Origin: an uncultured Opitutales bacterium
GTDB taxonomy: Bacteria; Verrucomicrobiota; Verrucomicrobiia; Opitutales; Intestinicryptomonadaceae
Length of the DNA: 35,898 bases
Assembly (NCBI GenBank): GCA_944389915.1
Contig: CALXOC010000112.1
Span: 1-35,898, forward strand
Reading direction: 5' to 3'
Shown piece by piece: positions 24,634-33,577 of this stretch. The stretch's first letter is position 1, and every line of letters starts with the position of its first letter. The position numbers and the translations under genes are program-made. The notes under the pieces were generated by a model that had not been told where the DNA came from, ran no database searches, and was given only the letters and a program-made list of their open reading frames with translations.

Positions 24634-27477
24634 TTAAACTTTTAAGGCGTATTTGGATGTGGGGGTATTTGCTTCCCCAAGCTCTTTCGGGGTGCCTTCA
24701 AAAATTATATAACCTCCCTTGTCGCCGCCTACGGGGCCCAGCTCCACAAGCCAGTCGGCGTATCTTATAAAATCGGGGTGGTGCTCTATTACTATTACGG
24801 TATTGCCGGCGTCGCGCAGATCAAAAAGGAGTTTTAAAAGCTTGTCTATATCGTCCCAATGCAGGCCCGTCGTGGGTTCGTCGAGAATGTACAAGGCCTT
24901 TCCGCGCGTTCTGCGAGAAAGCTCTAAAGATAGTTTAATTCTCTGAGCCTCCCCGCCCGAAAGCGTATTTGCGGCCTGGCCGAGACGTATGTAGCCGAGC
25001 CCGACCTCGCTCAATGTGCGCAGTTTCGCCACTATGCGCGGATGCGCCTCGAAAACTTTGAGGGCTTCGTCTACGCTTAAATTTAAAGTTTCTGCTATGT
25101 TCAGGTTTTTGTATCGAACTTCGAGAGTTTCCCTATTGTAGCGCCTGCCTCCGCAGCTTGGGCATTTTATGTAAACATCGCCCAAAAATTGCATGTCGAG
25201 GCATATTGAGCCGTCGCCCTGGCAGTGTTCGCACCTGCCGCCCTTTACGTTGAAGCTGAATCTTCCAGGCCCGTATCCGCGCAATTTTGCCAAGGGGCAT
25301 TGGGCGTACAGCTCGCGCAGAAGGTCGAAGAGCTTTGTGTATGTAGCCGGATTTGAGCGGGGGCTTTTGCCGATAGGAGATTGGTCTACCCTCACGCATG
25401 TGGAAAAATTTTCAAGTCCCGGCATGCCGTCGTGGGCACCGCTTATTTCCTTTGCCCCGTTTAATTTGAAGGCCGCGTATTTGGCAAGAACGTCGTTTAC
25501 CAAAGTGCTCTTTCCCGATCCCGACACTCCGCAAACCACAGTAAACAGGCCCACGGGAAATTTAGCGTTTATATTTTTTAGATTGTTTTCTCTGGCGTTT
25601 TTTATGCAAAGCCACTTGCTGCCGGGATACATTTGCATAGCGGGCCTTTGTATCTGCGCCCTTCCCGACAAATACATTCCTGTGCGCGAGACTTTCGATT
25701 TTAAACAGTCTTTCATTGAGCCGTTGAAAACGAGCTTCCCACCCGACTCTCCCGCTTCGGGGCCGAGTTCCACTATCCAATCGGCGGATTTCAATGCGGC
25801 TTCGTCGTGCTCGACAAGAAGTATGCTGTTGCCGCGGTTGTTGAGAGTTTTTATAGCTCCTATAAGCATGTCGTTGTCGGCGGGGTGAAGGCCTATTGTT
25901 GGTTCGTCGAGCACGTATGTTACGCCCGTCAGGTTCATGCTCAGTTGGGTGGCGAGCCTTGCGCGCTGGGCTTCCCCTCCCGACAGCGTGGCGGCTTCGC
26001 GGTCGAGCCCGAGGTATGACAATCCGACCGTATCGAGAAATGACAAGCGCTCGTACAATCCCTGCGCCGCGTCTTTTACTGCAGAATACTTTGGATTGCC
26101 AAGCAGCGATTTCGCAAATTCCAGAGACTTTTCCACGCTCAATTTGCAAAAGCGGTCGTAGGACAGGCCCTCTACGAAGACGTTTCTGGAACGCGCCGAA
26201 AGCCTTGCGCCCCCGCACGATGGGCATTCCGAGGATACTTGAAAAAGAGACAGCCGCGCTCTGAGTGCATCGCTTGAACTGTTGGCACAAAGCCTGTCTA
26301 TTTCCTCCAAAATGCCGCCGAAATGCGTTTCCACCGCCTTGCAGTTGCCGCGGCGGAGCTTTAGGCGGTATATGCGATTTGGGTCGCCGTACAGAAGCTC
26401 TTTCCGCGTTTGGCTTGGAAGTTCCTTCCACGGTGTGTCCAAGTCAAAGGGCATCTGCTCCGATAGTTGGCGCAGAATTTTATTGTGGGCAATTATTATA
26501 TTTTTTGAGCCTATGCGCCACGCCTTGATTGCGCCCTCCGATACGCTTTTTGAGGGATCGGGAATTGCCAGAGTTTCGGAGCAGCGCATTATTCTGCCTA
26601 TGCCGGAACAATATTGGCATGCTCCGTCGGGGTGGTTGAAGGAAAAATTCCTGACGCCGAGAGCGCCGTAAACCTTTCCGCATTTTTCGCAGGCAAAGGA
26701 ATTTGAAAGTATCATTTCCGACGCCCCGCAGGAAGCGCTCCATGCCGCTATGCATTTTTCGTTTCCCTCTCTCAATGCCAATTCAAGCGAGTCCGCCACG
26801 CGTCCCCGCGAAACCGACGACATCGGGAATCTGTCTATTACAAGCTCGAGGGAAATCTTTTGCGACGGGCTTTTTTTCGAAAAAAATTCCCTCTCGGCCG
26901 ACGGGTCGTCGAGATCCAGTATGTTTCCGTCGATACGCACACGCTGCCAAGCCCTCTGCCTGAGAAGTTTCAGCTCGTTTTTTATGGCTGAGGGCTTGTC
27001 GGCCATGCGCGGAGAAAGTATGTAAACCCTCGATTCTTTCGGCAGCGCCATGACTTTGTCGACGCACTCGTCGAGACTTCTGCGCAATATTCTTCCGCCG
27101 TCGTCGGGGCAGCGCTGTTCGCCGGCGAGGCTCCATATAAGGCGCGCGTAGTCCGCTATTTCGGTAAGCGTTGCGAGCGTGCTGCGCGGGTTTGATCCAA
27201 GAGATTTTACCTGCTCTATTGCAATCACGGGCGACAGCCCGCTTATGGATTCGACTTCCGGCTTGTCTATTTGGCTTAGAAGTCTTCTGGCGTCGGCCGA
27301 TAGGCTTTCCATGTATTTGCGGTATCCCTCTGCGTAGATTGTGTCGAATGCCAATGACGATTTCCCCGATCCGCTGCGCCCCGTAAAGGCGACTATCTTC
27401 CCGCGGGGTATGTCGAGGTTTAGGTGTTTGAGATTGTGGGCTGACGCCCCCCGTATCTCTATTGTAGGTTCTGGCAT
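24634..27477 (-). CDS. uvrA: Excinuclease ABC subunit A
   Basis: The damage-sensing ATPase of nucleotide excision repair; a dimer loads UvrB at lesions. The 947-residue length is normal. Two ABC ATPase cores: Walker A GRSGSGKSS (about 33-41) and GVSGSGKST (about 640); signature motifs TLSGGEAQRARLATQL and TLSGGEAQRIKLSLEL; Walker B with YVLDEPTIGLHPAD and YILDEPTTGLHWDD. Zinc modules with CxxC pairs are seen in CEKCGKVYG/CQYCSGIG and CEHCQGDG/CPSCGGRRY. The early CPDDGG site lacks extra cysteines, as in E. coli. The start at 27477 (MPEPTIEIRGA) is preferred over 27516 because family similarity begins there. It is divergent from the AI-2E gene. Confidence 0.97.
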   Translation of the reverse strand: MPEPTIEIRGASAHNLKHLNLDIPRGKIVAFTGRSGSGKSSLAFDTIYAEGYRKYMESLSADARRLLSQIDKPEVESISGLSPVIAIEQVKSLGSNPRSTLATLTEIADYARLIWSLAGEQRCPDDGGRILRRSLDECVDKVMALPKESRVYILSPRMADKPSAIKNELKLLRQRAWQRVRIDGNILDLDDPSAEREFFSKKSPSQKISLELVIDRFPMSSVSRGRVADSLELALREGNEKCIAAWSASCGASEMILSNSFACEKCGKVYGALGVRNFSFNHPDGACQYCSGIGRIMRCSETLAIPDPSKSVSEGAIKAWRIGSKNIIIAHNKILRQLSEQMPFDLDTPWKELPSQTRKELLYGDPNRIYRLKLRRGNCKAVETHFGGILEEIDRLCANSSSDALRARLSLFQVSSECPSCGGARLSARSRNVFVEGLSYDRFCKLSVEKSLEFAKSLLGNPKYSAVKDAAQGLYERLSFLDTVGLSYLGLDREAATLSGGEAQRARLATQLSMNLTGVTYVLDEPTIGLHPADNDMLIGAIKTLNNRGNSILLVEHDEAALKSADWIVELGPEAGESGGKLVFNGSMKDCLKSKVSRTGMYLSGRAQIQRPAMQMYPGSKWLCIKNARENNLKNINAKFPVGLFTVVCGVSGSGKSTLVNDVLAKYAAFKLNGAKEISGAHDGMPGLENFSTCVRVDQSPIGKSPRSNPATYTKLFDLLRELYAQCPLAKLRGYGPGRFSFNVKGGRCEHCQGDGSICLDMQFLGDVYIKCPSCGGRRYNRETLEVRYKNLNIAETLNLSVDEALKVFEAHPRIVAKLRTLSEVGLGYIRLGQAANTLSGGEAQRIKLSLELSRRTRGKALYILDEPTTGLHWDDIDKLLKLLFDLRDAGNTVIVIEHHPDFIRYADWLVELGPVGGDKGGYIIFEGTPKELGEANTPTSKYALKV

Positions 27478-27532
27478 GTTGTCAAAATTTTTACAGCGGC
27501 CGGATTTCGGACGCATTATTGTTTAAATATGA

Positions 27533-27560
27533 TTGCATTGAAGTGGATTATGACAATTAT
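27533..27560 (+). promoter_or_regulatory. Possible promoter of the AI-2E family gene
   Basis: TTGCAT (27533-27538), 16 bases and AATTAT (27555-27560). The -35 lies 37 bases before the ATG at 27570, giving an almost leaderless mRNA. Both boxes are imperfect. Confidence 0.35.
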
Positions 27561-27569
27561 TTTTTACAA

Positions 27570-28685
27570 ATGTTGAATGCTTTTCAAAAAAAACTTGCGG
27601 CATGGGCTTTGACGTGCCTGTCGCTCATTGTGTTGGCATCGTTTCTTGTTGCTGTCACGCTAATGATGAAGGCCTTTTTGGCAAAGTTCGGCGTTGTAAT
27701 ATGGCCGATTGCGGCCGCTTTGGCGGCTTCATTCCTTCTGAGGCCGGTTGTGGATTTCCTATCAGAGAGAGCGCGCATTTCTAAAACTCTGGCGTGCGCG
27801 GTAACTTTTGCGGGCCTTGTAGCCGTTCTTGCGCTTGCGGCGGTGTTTGTTTTGCCCGCGCTGTTTTCCGAGATCGGGGCTATGCTTTCGTCCCTTCCCG
27901 ACGCCTTCCAAAATCTCGTTCACCGCGCTGCGGAGAATTTTCCGGGGGCAAGGGAGTTCATAGCGTCAAAAATCCAGCCTCTCAAGGACTACGCCGCAGC
28001 ACATCTAAACCTTGAGTCCGTTGTGTCGGCCTTAAGAGGGGCTCTTGATACGGCCATTTCCGCCACAGGCGGAGTTATAGCGCTGTGTTCGTTTGTGGCC
28101 GCGTTTGCGGTGGCTCCCATATATCTGTTCTATATGCTTTCGGCGGACTTCGACTTCTACGGATTTCTTGAGAGGCGTTTGGCCTTTGCGGACAAGTCCA
28201 TTAGGGACGACATCGTCTTTTGCGTGAAGAATTTTGAGGACATAATGACATCGTTCTTTCGCGGACAGATGTTGATAGCCTTAATTATGGGAACATTGAT
28301 GGGCGCCGGCCTCTCCATATGCGGGGTTAGATTCGGTTTCCTCTTGGGGTTTTGCGCGGGAATGGGCAATTTAATTCCGTATCTGGGCACAATACTGGGA
28401 TTGGGCAGCGTTTTGCCGGTGGCATTCTTTCAGCAGGGCGGAGGCTTATGGCTCGCTATACTGAGCTTGGGTGTGTTCATTCTTGTGCAGATTCTTGAAG
28501 GCTATGTTCTAACTCCAAAGATTATGGGCAGGCGCACGGGATTGCATCCTGCGGTTATAATATTTTCCGTCTTTTTCTGGGGCATTGCGCTTAACGGATT
28601 CTTAGGCATGATTCTCGCAATACCGCTCTCGGCCTTTGTAGTTGTATTGTGGCGCAGGTTTGCCGAGGGAAGATCGCTTTCATAG
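27570..28685 (+). CDS. AI-2E family (PerM/TqsA-like) membrane protein
   Basis: A 371-residue inner-membrane protein with about seven or eight hydrophobic segments. The pattern is family-typical: two N-terminal helix pairs, an amphipathic soluble stretch (about 75-155) and a C-terminal bundle with RFGFLLGFCAGMGNLIPYLG and VQILEGYVLTPKIMGRRTGL. Members have been linked to autoinducer-2 export, Na+/H+ antiport and general permease roles, so function is open. The ATG at 27570 is chosen as the first ATG before the hydrophobic start (MLNAFQKK); upstream in frame is only a TTG at 27519. It is divergent from uvrA. Confidence 0.9.
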   Translation: MLNAFQKKLAAWALTCLSLIVLASFLVAVTLMMKAFLAKFGVVIWPIAAALAASFLLRPVVDFLSERARISKTLACAVTFAGLVAVLALAAVFVLPALFSEIGAMLSSLPDAFQNLVHRAAENFPGAREFIASKIQPLKDYAAAHLNLESVVSALRGALDTAISATGGVIALCSFVAAFAVAPIYLFYMLSADFDFYGFLERRLAFADKSIRDDIVFCVKNFEDIMTSFFRGQMLIALIMGTLMGAGLSICGVRFGFLLGFCAGMGNLIPYLGTILGLGSVLPVAFFQQGGGLWLAILSLGVFILVQILEGYVLTPKIMGRRTGLHPAVIIFSVFFWGIALNGFLGMILAIPLSAFVVVLWRRFAEGRSLS

Positions 28686-28839
28686 CGGTATGTTGCGCTT
28701 TCGGAATTAAAATACCCGCCCTGCTTTTGGCGCAAAGAGATGGCAAAGCTTGATGAAAAACAAAATAGGCTATTCCTTATAAGTTCGCAATAGCGCATCT
28801 GAATGGTGAGCCGCTTAATATATGCGAATTCTATTTAAC

Positions 28840-28867
28840 TTGATAAAAAACGTATGATAACTAAATA
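28840..28867 (+). promoter_or_regulatory. Predicted promoter of the GH26 gene
   Basis: TTGATA (28840-28845), 16 bases and TAAATA (28862-28867), nearly the same boxes and spacing as the metK promoter. The -10 overlaps the in-frame ATG at 28867, which supports the downstream start at 28900. I see no other signal in the 28686-28839 gap. Confidence 0.45.
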
Positions 28868-28899
28868 TGCAAAGGTCTTATCCTGATTGGGGCTGCAAT

Positions 28900-29946
28900 A
28901 TGGCAAAAAAAATACTTTCATTGTTGTTTTTTTCTTTAACGCTTGGCGCATCTTGCGGGCATTTGCTTGCAGAAGGCTTGGACCGCGAAACTCTTGAGTC
29001 CAAGAAAGGCGCATTGCTCGAATACTTAAAGTCCGTCGCTTTAAGCGACAAATATCTTTCGGGGCAGAGGATGAATTCTACCGAAGGCCATTTGCGCGAA
29101 TGGAAGTGGCTTCTTTCAAATACCGGTCGCTTGCCCGCAATCATGTGCGCGGAATATTGCACGGGATCCGGCACGAAGAATTTCCCGGACGCCGAGGCCG
29201 CCATTCAATGGAGGCGCATGAATGCTTTTATTTTTGAACATTGGGAAAGGGGAGGCCTCATTACCATAACTTTTCATTTTCCCAATCCGTACAATGAAAA
29301 TTTTAGCGGGTTGCGCCAGAAGGTACGCGACGGCGGCGCAGCAATTTGTTCTGAATCCTCTCCCGTTCGCCTCCGCTGGCTGGCGCTCCTTGATGAAGTG
29401 GCAAAAGGCGTAAAAGATTTAAATTCAAAAGGGGTGGTTCCCGAATTGAGGCCGTTGCACGAGAGCAACGGGAAATGGTTTTGGTGGGGCGCTTACCTTC
29501 CGAAAGATGTGCAGCAGAAATTGGAGGACGATTTTTTTGACAAGATAGAGTCTGCGGGGTGTGTTGTAATATGGCATAAATCGTGGGGTATGGTGGATGG
29601 AGACAGGATATTTAAGCCCGAAAGATACGATATCATAGGTTACGACGTCTACCAAAAGAAAGCTTGGAACCTTTCCTGTATTTCCAAGCTTTATAAAGAA
29701 GTCTTGCAGATGGGAAAGATTTTTCAGCTGTCCGAATTCGGCACACATCTTGGAAAATCTGCAAGCTCGCGGAACACGTATGAATGTTCGGATATAATTT
29801 CCGGAATGGACAAGTATTGTCCGCGCTCATGCGCTTCGGTTTGGTGGGCGGGCCCGGAGGGAATTCATAATGCGAATGGCGCCCGCGAATACATGAATAA
29901 CCCGAGAATCATAACTCTGGGGGGAGTGTCCTACAAGGGCAGATAA
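28900..29946 (+). CDS. Secreted glycoside hydrolase family 26 (β-mannanase-like)
   Basis: A 348-residue exported endo-glycanase. The hydrophobic signal (about 4-22) is followed by a (β/α)8 barrel. The GH26 catalytic pair is clear: acid/base Glu188 in ELRPLHESNGKWFWWG and nucleophile Glu279 in FQLSEFGTH. SCASVWWAGPEG near 310-321 is the conserved aromatic strand at the substrate cleft. Most GH26 members cut β-1,4-mannan; a few act on β-glucan or xylan. The ASC near residue 19 is a poor lipobox, so ordinary signal peptidase cleavage after LLA is more likely than lipoprotein processing. No carbohydrate-binding module is present. It is followed by a shared terminator and a convergent exported aldose epimerase, a fitting neighbour for sugars released outside the cytoplasm. 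Confidence 0.87.
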   Translation: MAKKILSLLFFSLTLGASCGHLLAEGLDRETLESKKGALLEYLKSVALSDKYLSGQRMNSTEGHLREWKWLLSNTGRLPAIMCAEYCTGSGTKNFPDAEAAIQWRRMNAFIFEHWERGGLITITFHFPNPYNENFSGLRQKVRDGGAAICSESSPVRLRWLALLDEVAKGVKDLNSKGVVPELRPLHESNGKWFWWGAYLPKDVQQKLEDDFFDKIESAGCVVIWHKSWGMVDGDRIFKPERYDIIGYDVYQKKAWNLSCISKLYKEVLQMGKIFQLSEFGTHLGKSASSRNTYECSDIISGMDKYCPRSCASVWWAGPEGIHNANGAREYMNNPRIITLGGVSYKGR

Positions 29947-29949
29947 AAA

Positions 29950-29974
29950 GGCGGCGCATTTTTTTTGCGCCGCC
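29950..29974. terminator. Shared terminator between convergent genes
   Basis: A 9-bp stem GGCGGCGCA with TGCGCCGCC around a loop of seven T (A on the minus strand). On the minus strand CTTTTTATC follows, giving a good terminator for the exported galM transcript; on the plus strand the same hairpin lies 4 bases after the GH26 stop. Confidence 0.8.
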
Positions 29975-29996
29975 GTATTCCGCAACCGTATGGCTG

Positions 29997-31109
29997 CTAC
30001 TGCGTAAGGAATTTAAATATTGTGGTGGTATCGTAGCTTTGTCCTGGGCGCAATATAGTGCTCGGAAATTTTTCATGGTTTGGAGAATCGGGGAAATGTT
30101 GGGTTTCAAGGCATAGCCCGTAGCGGTATTTGTACGCCTTGCCGCCTTTCCCCTTTTGGCCTGCGAGAAAGTTTCCGCTGTAAAATTGTATACCGGGCTC
30201 GGTTGTAAATACCTCCATCAATCTTCCGGATATGGGCTCGTAAAGGGTTGCGGCAAGTTTCATCTCGCCGGGTTTTTTGTTCAAAACCCAGTTGTGGTCG
30301 TATCCGCCCCCGTACTTTAGCTGACCGTCGTCGGCGTTTATGCTCGATCCCACGGGCATGGGCTTGCGGAAGTCGAACGGGGTTCCCTCTACGCTCTTTA
30401 GTTCGCCTGTTGGAATTAATCCCTTGTCAACGGGCGTAAAATGGTCGGCGTCTATGGTCAATTCGTGGTTTAAAATATTGCCGTTCCCGGCTCCGTACAA
30501 ATTAAAATACGAATGTTGCGTGAGGTTGCAAACGGTGGGTTTGTCCGTAACCGCCCTGTAATTCACAATAAGTTCATTGTCGTTGTTCAGCGTGTAGGTT
30601 ACCGCAACTTTCAGATTTCCCGGAAAGCCCTGGTCTCCGTCGGGTGAAAGAAGCGTCAGTTTTAGGACTGCGGCCTTTTTGTCGGCAAAGGCTTCTGCGC
30701 TCCAAATCTTTTTGTCGAAGCCCACAAGCCCTCCATGGAGGCTGTTTTCGCCGTTGTTTTTATCCAGCGTGTAACTCTTGCCGTCTATGGAAAATTTGCC
30801 GCGCGCTATTCTGTTGCCGTATCTGCCAACTACGGCTCCGAAGTAGTCGGACAATGTTTCGTATTCTTGAATGGAGTCAAAGCCCTGAACTATGTCGGCG
30901 AATTTTCCGGAGCGGTCGGGAACTATGACTGAACATACTATGGCTCCGTAATTGGTGATTTTCACCGTTATTCCGTTGCTGTTTTTTAGGGTGAACAGCT
31001 TTGCCGCTTCGCCGTTTTTGGTCTTGCCGAAATCGCTTTCGGTTATGCTCTGCGCAGATAGAACCGCTGCGGCGAGGCTTAAAATTATGTAGGGTATAAT
31101 TTTTTTCAT
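29997..31109 (-). CDS. galM: Aldose 1-epimerase, exported form
   Basis: A galactose-mutarotase-family enzyme of 370 residues with a clear signal peptide (MKKIIPYIILSLAAAVLSAQ, cleavage after LSA), so it should act in the periplasm. Landmarks: NYGAIVCSVIVPDRSGKF, GRYGNRIARGKFSIDG, NSLHGGLVGFDKK, catalytic His in LTQHSYFNLYG, GGYDHNWVL and catalytic Glu in LETQHFPDSPNH. Mutarotation of sugars before uptake is the likely role, in line with the GH26 enzyme next door. It is the last gene of a five-gene minus-strand run: its ATG overlaps the rdgB stop by 4 bases, so expression is coupled to housekeeping genes. It is related to the cytoplasmic copy at 20221-21294, but the two differ widely outside the motifs. 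Confidence 0.93.
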   Translation of the reverse strand: MKKIIPYIILSLAAAVLSAQSITESDFGKTKNGEAAKLFTLKNSNGITVKITNYGAIVCSVIVPDRSGKFADIVQGFDSIQEYETLSDYFGAVVGRYGNRIARGKFSIDGKSYTLDKNNGENSLHGGLVGFDKKIWSAEAFADKKAAVLKLTLLSPDGDQGFPGNLKVAVTYTLNNDNELIVNYRAVTDKPTVCNLTQHSYFNLYGAGNGNILNHELTIDADHFTPVDKGLIPTGELKSVEGTPFDFRKPMPVGSSINADDGQLKYGGGYDHNWVLNKKPGEMKLAATLYEPISGRLMEVFTTEPGIQFYSGNFLAGQKGKGGKAYKYRYGLCLETQHFPDSPNHEKFPSTILRPGQSYDTTTIFKFLTQ

Positions 31110-31720
31110 ATTTTTTCTTTCTCTTTTAGGAATTTTGAGAGTTTTTGGAAGGCGTTTGCCCTGTGGCTAACAAGGTTCTTTTTATCGGGTGGGAGTTCCG
31201 CCGAAGTACATCCAAATTCCGGAACGTAAAACAGCGGGTCGTAGCCGAATCCGTTTGCGCCGGATTCTTTTCGTGCAACAAAGCCCTCGAAACGCCCCTC
31301 GAAACTTTTTCTAAGCCCGTCGGGACATATCAGGGCTATCACGCACACAAAGCGGGCGGAGCGTTTTGAGTCTTCAATTTTGTCCATCTGGCGCAAGAGC
31401 TTTTTGTTATTGAGCCTGTCGGCATCCGGCCCGTCGGAACCCGCGTATCGGGCGCTGAAAATACCGGGAGCTCCTCCGAGAGCGTCGACTACTATTCCGC
31501 TGTCGTCCGCCATTACATAGGCGTTTTGCGGCGCGAATTTTTTTAGGGCTTCAGCCTTGATGAATGCGTTTTCTTCAAAGCTTTTGCCGTCTTCTTCCGG
31601 CGGCTTGTAAGCGGCTATGCCCTCCACTCCGTGAAGCTCGCAATTCACGCCTTCCCTCTCGAACATTTGCGAGAATTCCGAAATCTTGTGCGGGTTTGAA
31701 CTTGCAATATATATTTTCAT
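31106..31720 (-). CDS. rdgB: XTP/dITP diphosphatase (RdgB/HAM1)
   Basis: House-cleaning pyrophosphatase that hydrolyses XTP, ITP and dITP to monophosphates, keeping deaminated purines out of nucleic acids. The 204-residue length is normal. SSNPHKISEF (7-16) is the substrate-binding SxNxxKxxEF motif, MADDSGIVVDALGGAPG holds the metal-binding acidic pair, ENAFIKAEAL comes before it, and the C-terminal FGYDPLFYVPE and VSHRANAF are both diagnostic. The gene overlaps its neighbours on both sides by 4 bases (ATGA-type), marking it as a middle member of the trxB-prmA-HD-rdgB-galM operon. Confidence 0.96.
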   Translation of the reverse strand: MKIYIASSNPHKISEFSQMFEREGVNCELHGVEGIAAYKPPEEDGKSFEENAFIKAEALKKFAPQNAYVMADDSGIVVDALGGAPGIFSARYAGSDGPDADRLNNKKLLRQMDKIEDSKRSARFVCVIALICPDGLRKSFEGRFEGFVARKESGANGFGYDPLFYVPEFGCTSAELPPDKKNLVSHRANAFQKLSKFLKEKEKI

Positions 31721-32691
31721 TTTCGGTCGTCGGCCGGAGTGGAGAGAATTTTTGACTTTAGCGCCCCGACCTCAACAAATTCCGAATCTCCCGCATTTCG
31801 CAGGGCGTATTCAACCGCTCCCATTTTTGCGTCGAAATTGTCTATCGAAGATACAAATACCGCTTCGGGAGTGGCTGCCCTGACAGCCGCACCCCATTCC
31901 GGTTCTCCCTGATGGCTCAGAATTATGTGCTCCAGCCTTTCGAGAGTGTCGGGATTTAATCCGCACTTTATTCCCGCCCGCCGCACCATTCTGTAACCCA
32001 GTACGACATGTCCATGAAGAATGCCTGTTCTCGTGCGGTCCGATACGGGGCTTTGCTCGTATTCCAAGACCTTGCCGACATCGTGCAGTATACAGCCGGC
32101 TATTGCCAAATCGCGGTTTATGAAAGGATAGAGAGGCAGCAAAGCCATAACCATTCTCGCCGTCTTTAACGTGTGTTCAAGAAGCCCGTAGACGTATGCG
32201 TGATGCATTTTTACCGCGGCTGTGCTCTTGAAAAAGTCTCCATGGGTGTCTTCCAATACCATATTTACGGTGGCTCTCAGGGCGTCGTTCGATATTTCCG
32301 ATATTGCCCGTTCAAGCTCTTCGCGCATTTCCGACGGGTTTAATGGAGACACTTCCACAAGAGCCTCCATTGCCATCGAGAGTTCTCCGTCTTCCAGACG
32401 CCTCGCAGACTCTATTTTCGGGCTGAAGCGCCCCTGGTAAAACTCGGCTATCCCCGCTATTTCGTAAGCGGTTCCGACTTTTGCGTCTTTTAGGGCTTGA
32501 AAAGGCTGGGAAGACTCAAAGCACATTGCCGAGAACGAGCCGGAATTGTCCCCGAGATCGAGCGTCAAAAATTCGCTTCCGTTTTTCGCGGTGCGCTTTT
32601 GGTTTGATTTTAACAAAACTATGGACACAAAGGGGCGCTTGGCGTCGTCTTCGCGCATGTTTTTTAAATCCGCAACTTTGAGCTTTTCCAT
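31717..32691 (-). CDS. YhaM-like OB-fold/HD-domain 3'-5' exoribonuclease
   Basis: A 324-residue protein with an N-terminal OB-fold (about 20-105, starting PFVSIVLLKSNQKRTAKNGS) and a C-terminal HD hydrolase domain (about 155-300). The metal motif is CILHDVGKV, with KMHHAYVYGLLEHTLKTA supplying an earlier His and HIILSHQGEPEWG a later His pair. The OB-HD order matches Bacillus subtilis YhaM, a Mn-dependent 3'-5' exonuclease acting on RNA and single-stranded DNA. It overlaps rdgB by 4 bases and begins 1 base after the prmA stop, so it belongs to the operon. Closely related HD proteins of unknown role exist, so the activity is inferred from architecture. Confidence 0.87.
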   Translation of the reverse strand: MEKLKVADLKNMREDDAKRPFVSIVLLKSNQKRTAKNGSEFLTLDLGDNSGSFSAMCFESSQPFQALKDAKVGTAYEIAGIAEFYQGRFSPKIESARRLEDGELSMAMEALVEVSPLNPSEMREELERAISEISNDALRATVNMVLEDTHGDFFKSTAAVKMHHAYVYGLLEHTLKTARMVMALLPLYPFINRDLAIAGCILHDVGKVLEYEQSPVSDRTRTGILHGHVVLGYRMVRRAGIKCGLNPDTLERLEHIILSHQGEPEWGAAVRAATPEAVFVSSIDNFDAKMGAVEYALRNAGDSEFVEVGALKSKILSTPADDRK

Positions 32692-32692
32692 A

Positions 32693-33565
32693 TTATTTCA
32701 TTCGTATTTCAAGGCGCGACCATTCTCCGAGAATCTTTGGCTCGCAAGACAGGAGCCTGTCGGAACATTTATCGGCGAAAAATTTTAGGATTTTTCCGTT
32801 TTCGGAGGCGAGTATGCCGCTCAATACAAGCCAACCTCCGTCTCTTACGGCTCCGATGAGATTGTCGGCATAAATGCAGAGCACGTCGCTTATTATGTTG
32901 GCGAGAATTATGTCGGCCTTTTCTCCCTCAAGCCCTTTTTCTATTCCGGCATGGCTGAATTTTACGGCGTTGGGAGCGATGCCGTTGCGAGCAGCATTTT
33001 CGCGGCTCACTCTAACGGCTTCGGGATCGCGGTCGAAGCCGTACACGTCTTGAAAACCGAAAAGCTTTGCGCTAAGAGCCAGTATTCCCGAACCGCAGCC
33101 GGCGTCTATAAGCCTCTTTCGGCTAACGTCGTGTTGCCTTGCGTAATCCAGCATGCTCATGGCGCACAGCCGCGTGGTGGGGTGGTCTCCCGTCCCGAAG
33201 GCCAATCCGGCGTCGAAGTATAGAGCCTTGTGCCCGGCGGGAACCGGAATTTCCGAACGCATCCAAATGGGTATCCAATGCAAGTTCTCGTATTGCCACG
33301 GCTTGAGAAATTTTTTATATTCGTTTTGCCAATCGCGGTCGTCTATGTTTTCGATTTCATATTCCCGGCCCAATTCCGGAAATTTGACGGATAGTCTGTC
33401 GAATTCCGTTTTTGCGCTTTGGACGCCGTCAAAATATCCGAAAAGTTCAGGCTGGCTTTTGTCGTCTACCTTTTCTATTCCCCAATTTGAACGCGTCAGT
33501 TCACATAGGGCGTCCTCCAATGGCTGGACGAGGGCGTTTTTTATCTTTAATGAAATTTTTATCAT
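32693..33565 (-). CDS. prmA: Ribosomal protein L11 methyltransferase
   Basis: SAM-dependent enzyme that methylates ribosomal protein L11. The 290-residue protein has a small N-terminal L11-recognition domain (1-90, ending in NIDDRDWQNEYKKFLKPWQ), a linker, and a Rossmann methyltransferase domain. Diagnostic segments: ALYFDAGLAFGTGDHPTTRL, SAM loop IDAGCGSGILALSAKLFG, and DIILANIISDVL (the NPPY-like ANI motif of PrmA). It lies 12 bases after trxB and 1 base before the HD gene. Its SAM would come from the metK product. Loss of PrmA is tolerated in E. coli, so it is not necessarily essential here. Confidence 0.93.
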   Translation of the reverse strand: MIKISLKIKNALVQPLEDALCELTRSNWGIEKVDDKSQPELFGYFDGVQSAKTEFDRLSVKFPELGREYEIENIDDRDWQNEYKKFLKPWQYENLHWIPIWMRSEIPVPAGHKALYFDAGLAFGTGDHPTTRLCAMSMLDYARQHDVSRKRLIDAGCGSGILALSAKLFGFQDVYGFDRDPEAVRVSRENAARNGIAPNAVKFSHAGIEKGLEGEKADIILANIISDVLCIYADNLIGAVRDGGWLVLSGILASENGKILKFFADKCSDRLLSCEPKILGEWSRLEIRMK

Positions 33566-33577
33566 GGCCTAAAATTC

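Noticed and set aside
27478..27516. Longer uvrA start
   Set aside because: UvrA similarity begins at MPEPTIEIRGA; the 13 extra residues have no counterpart in the family.
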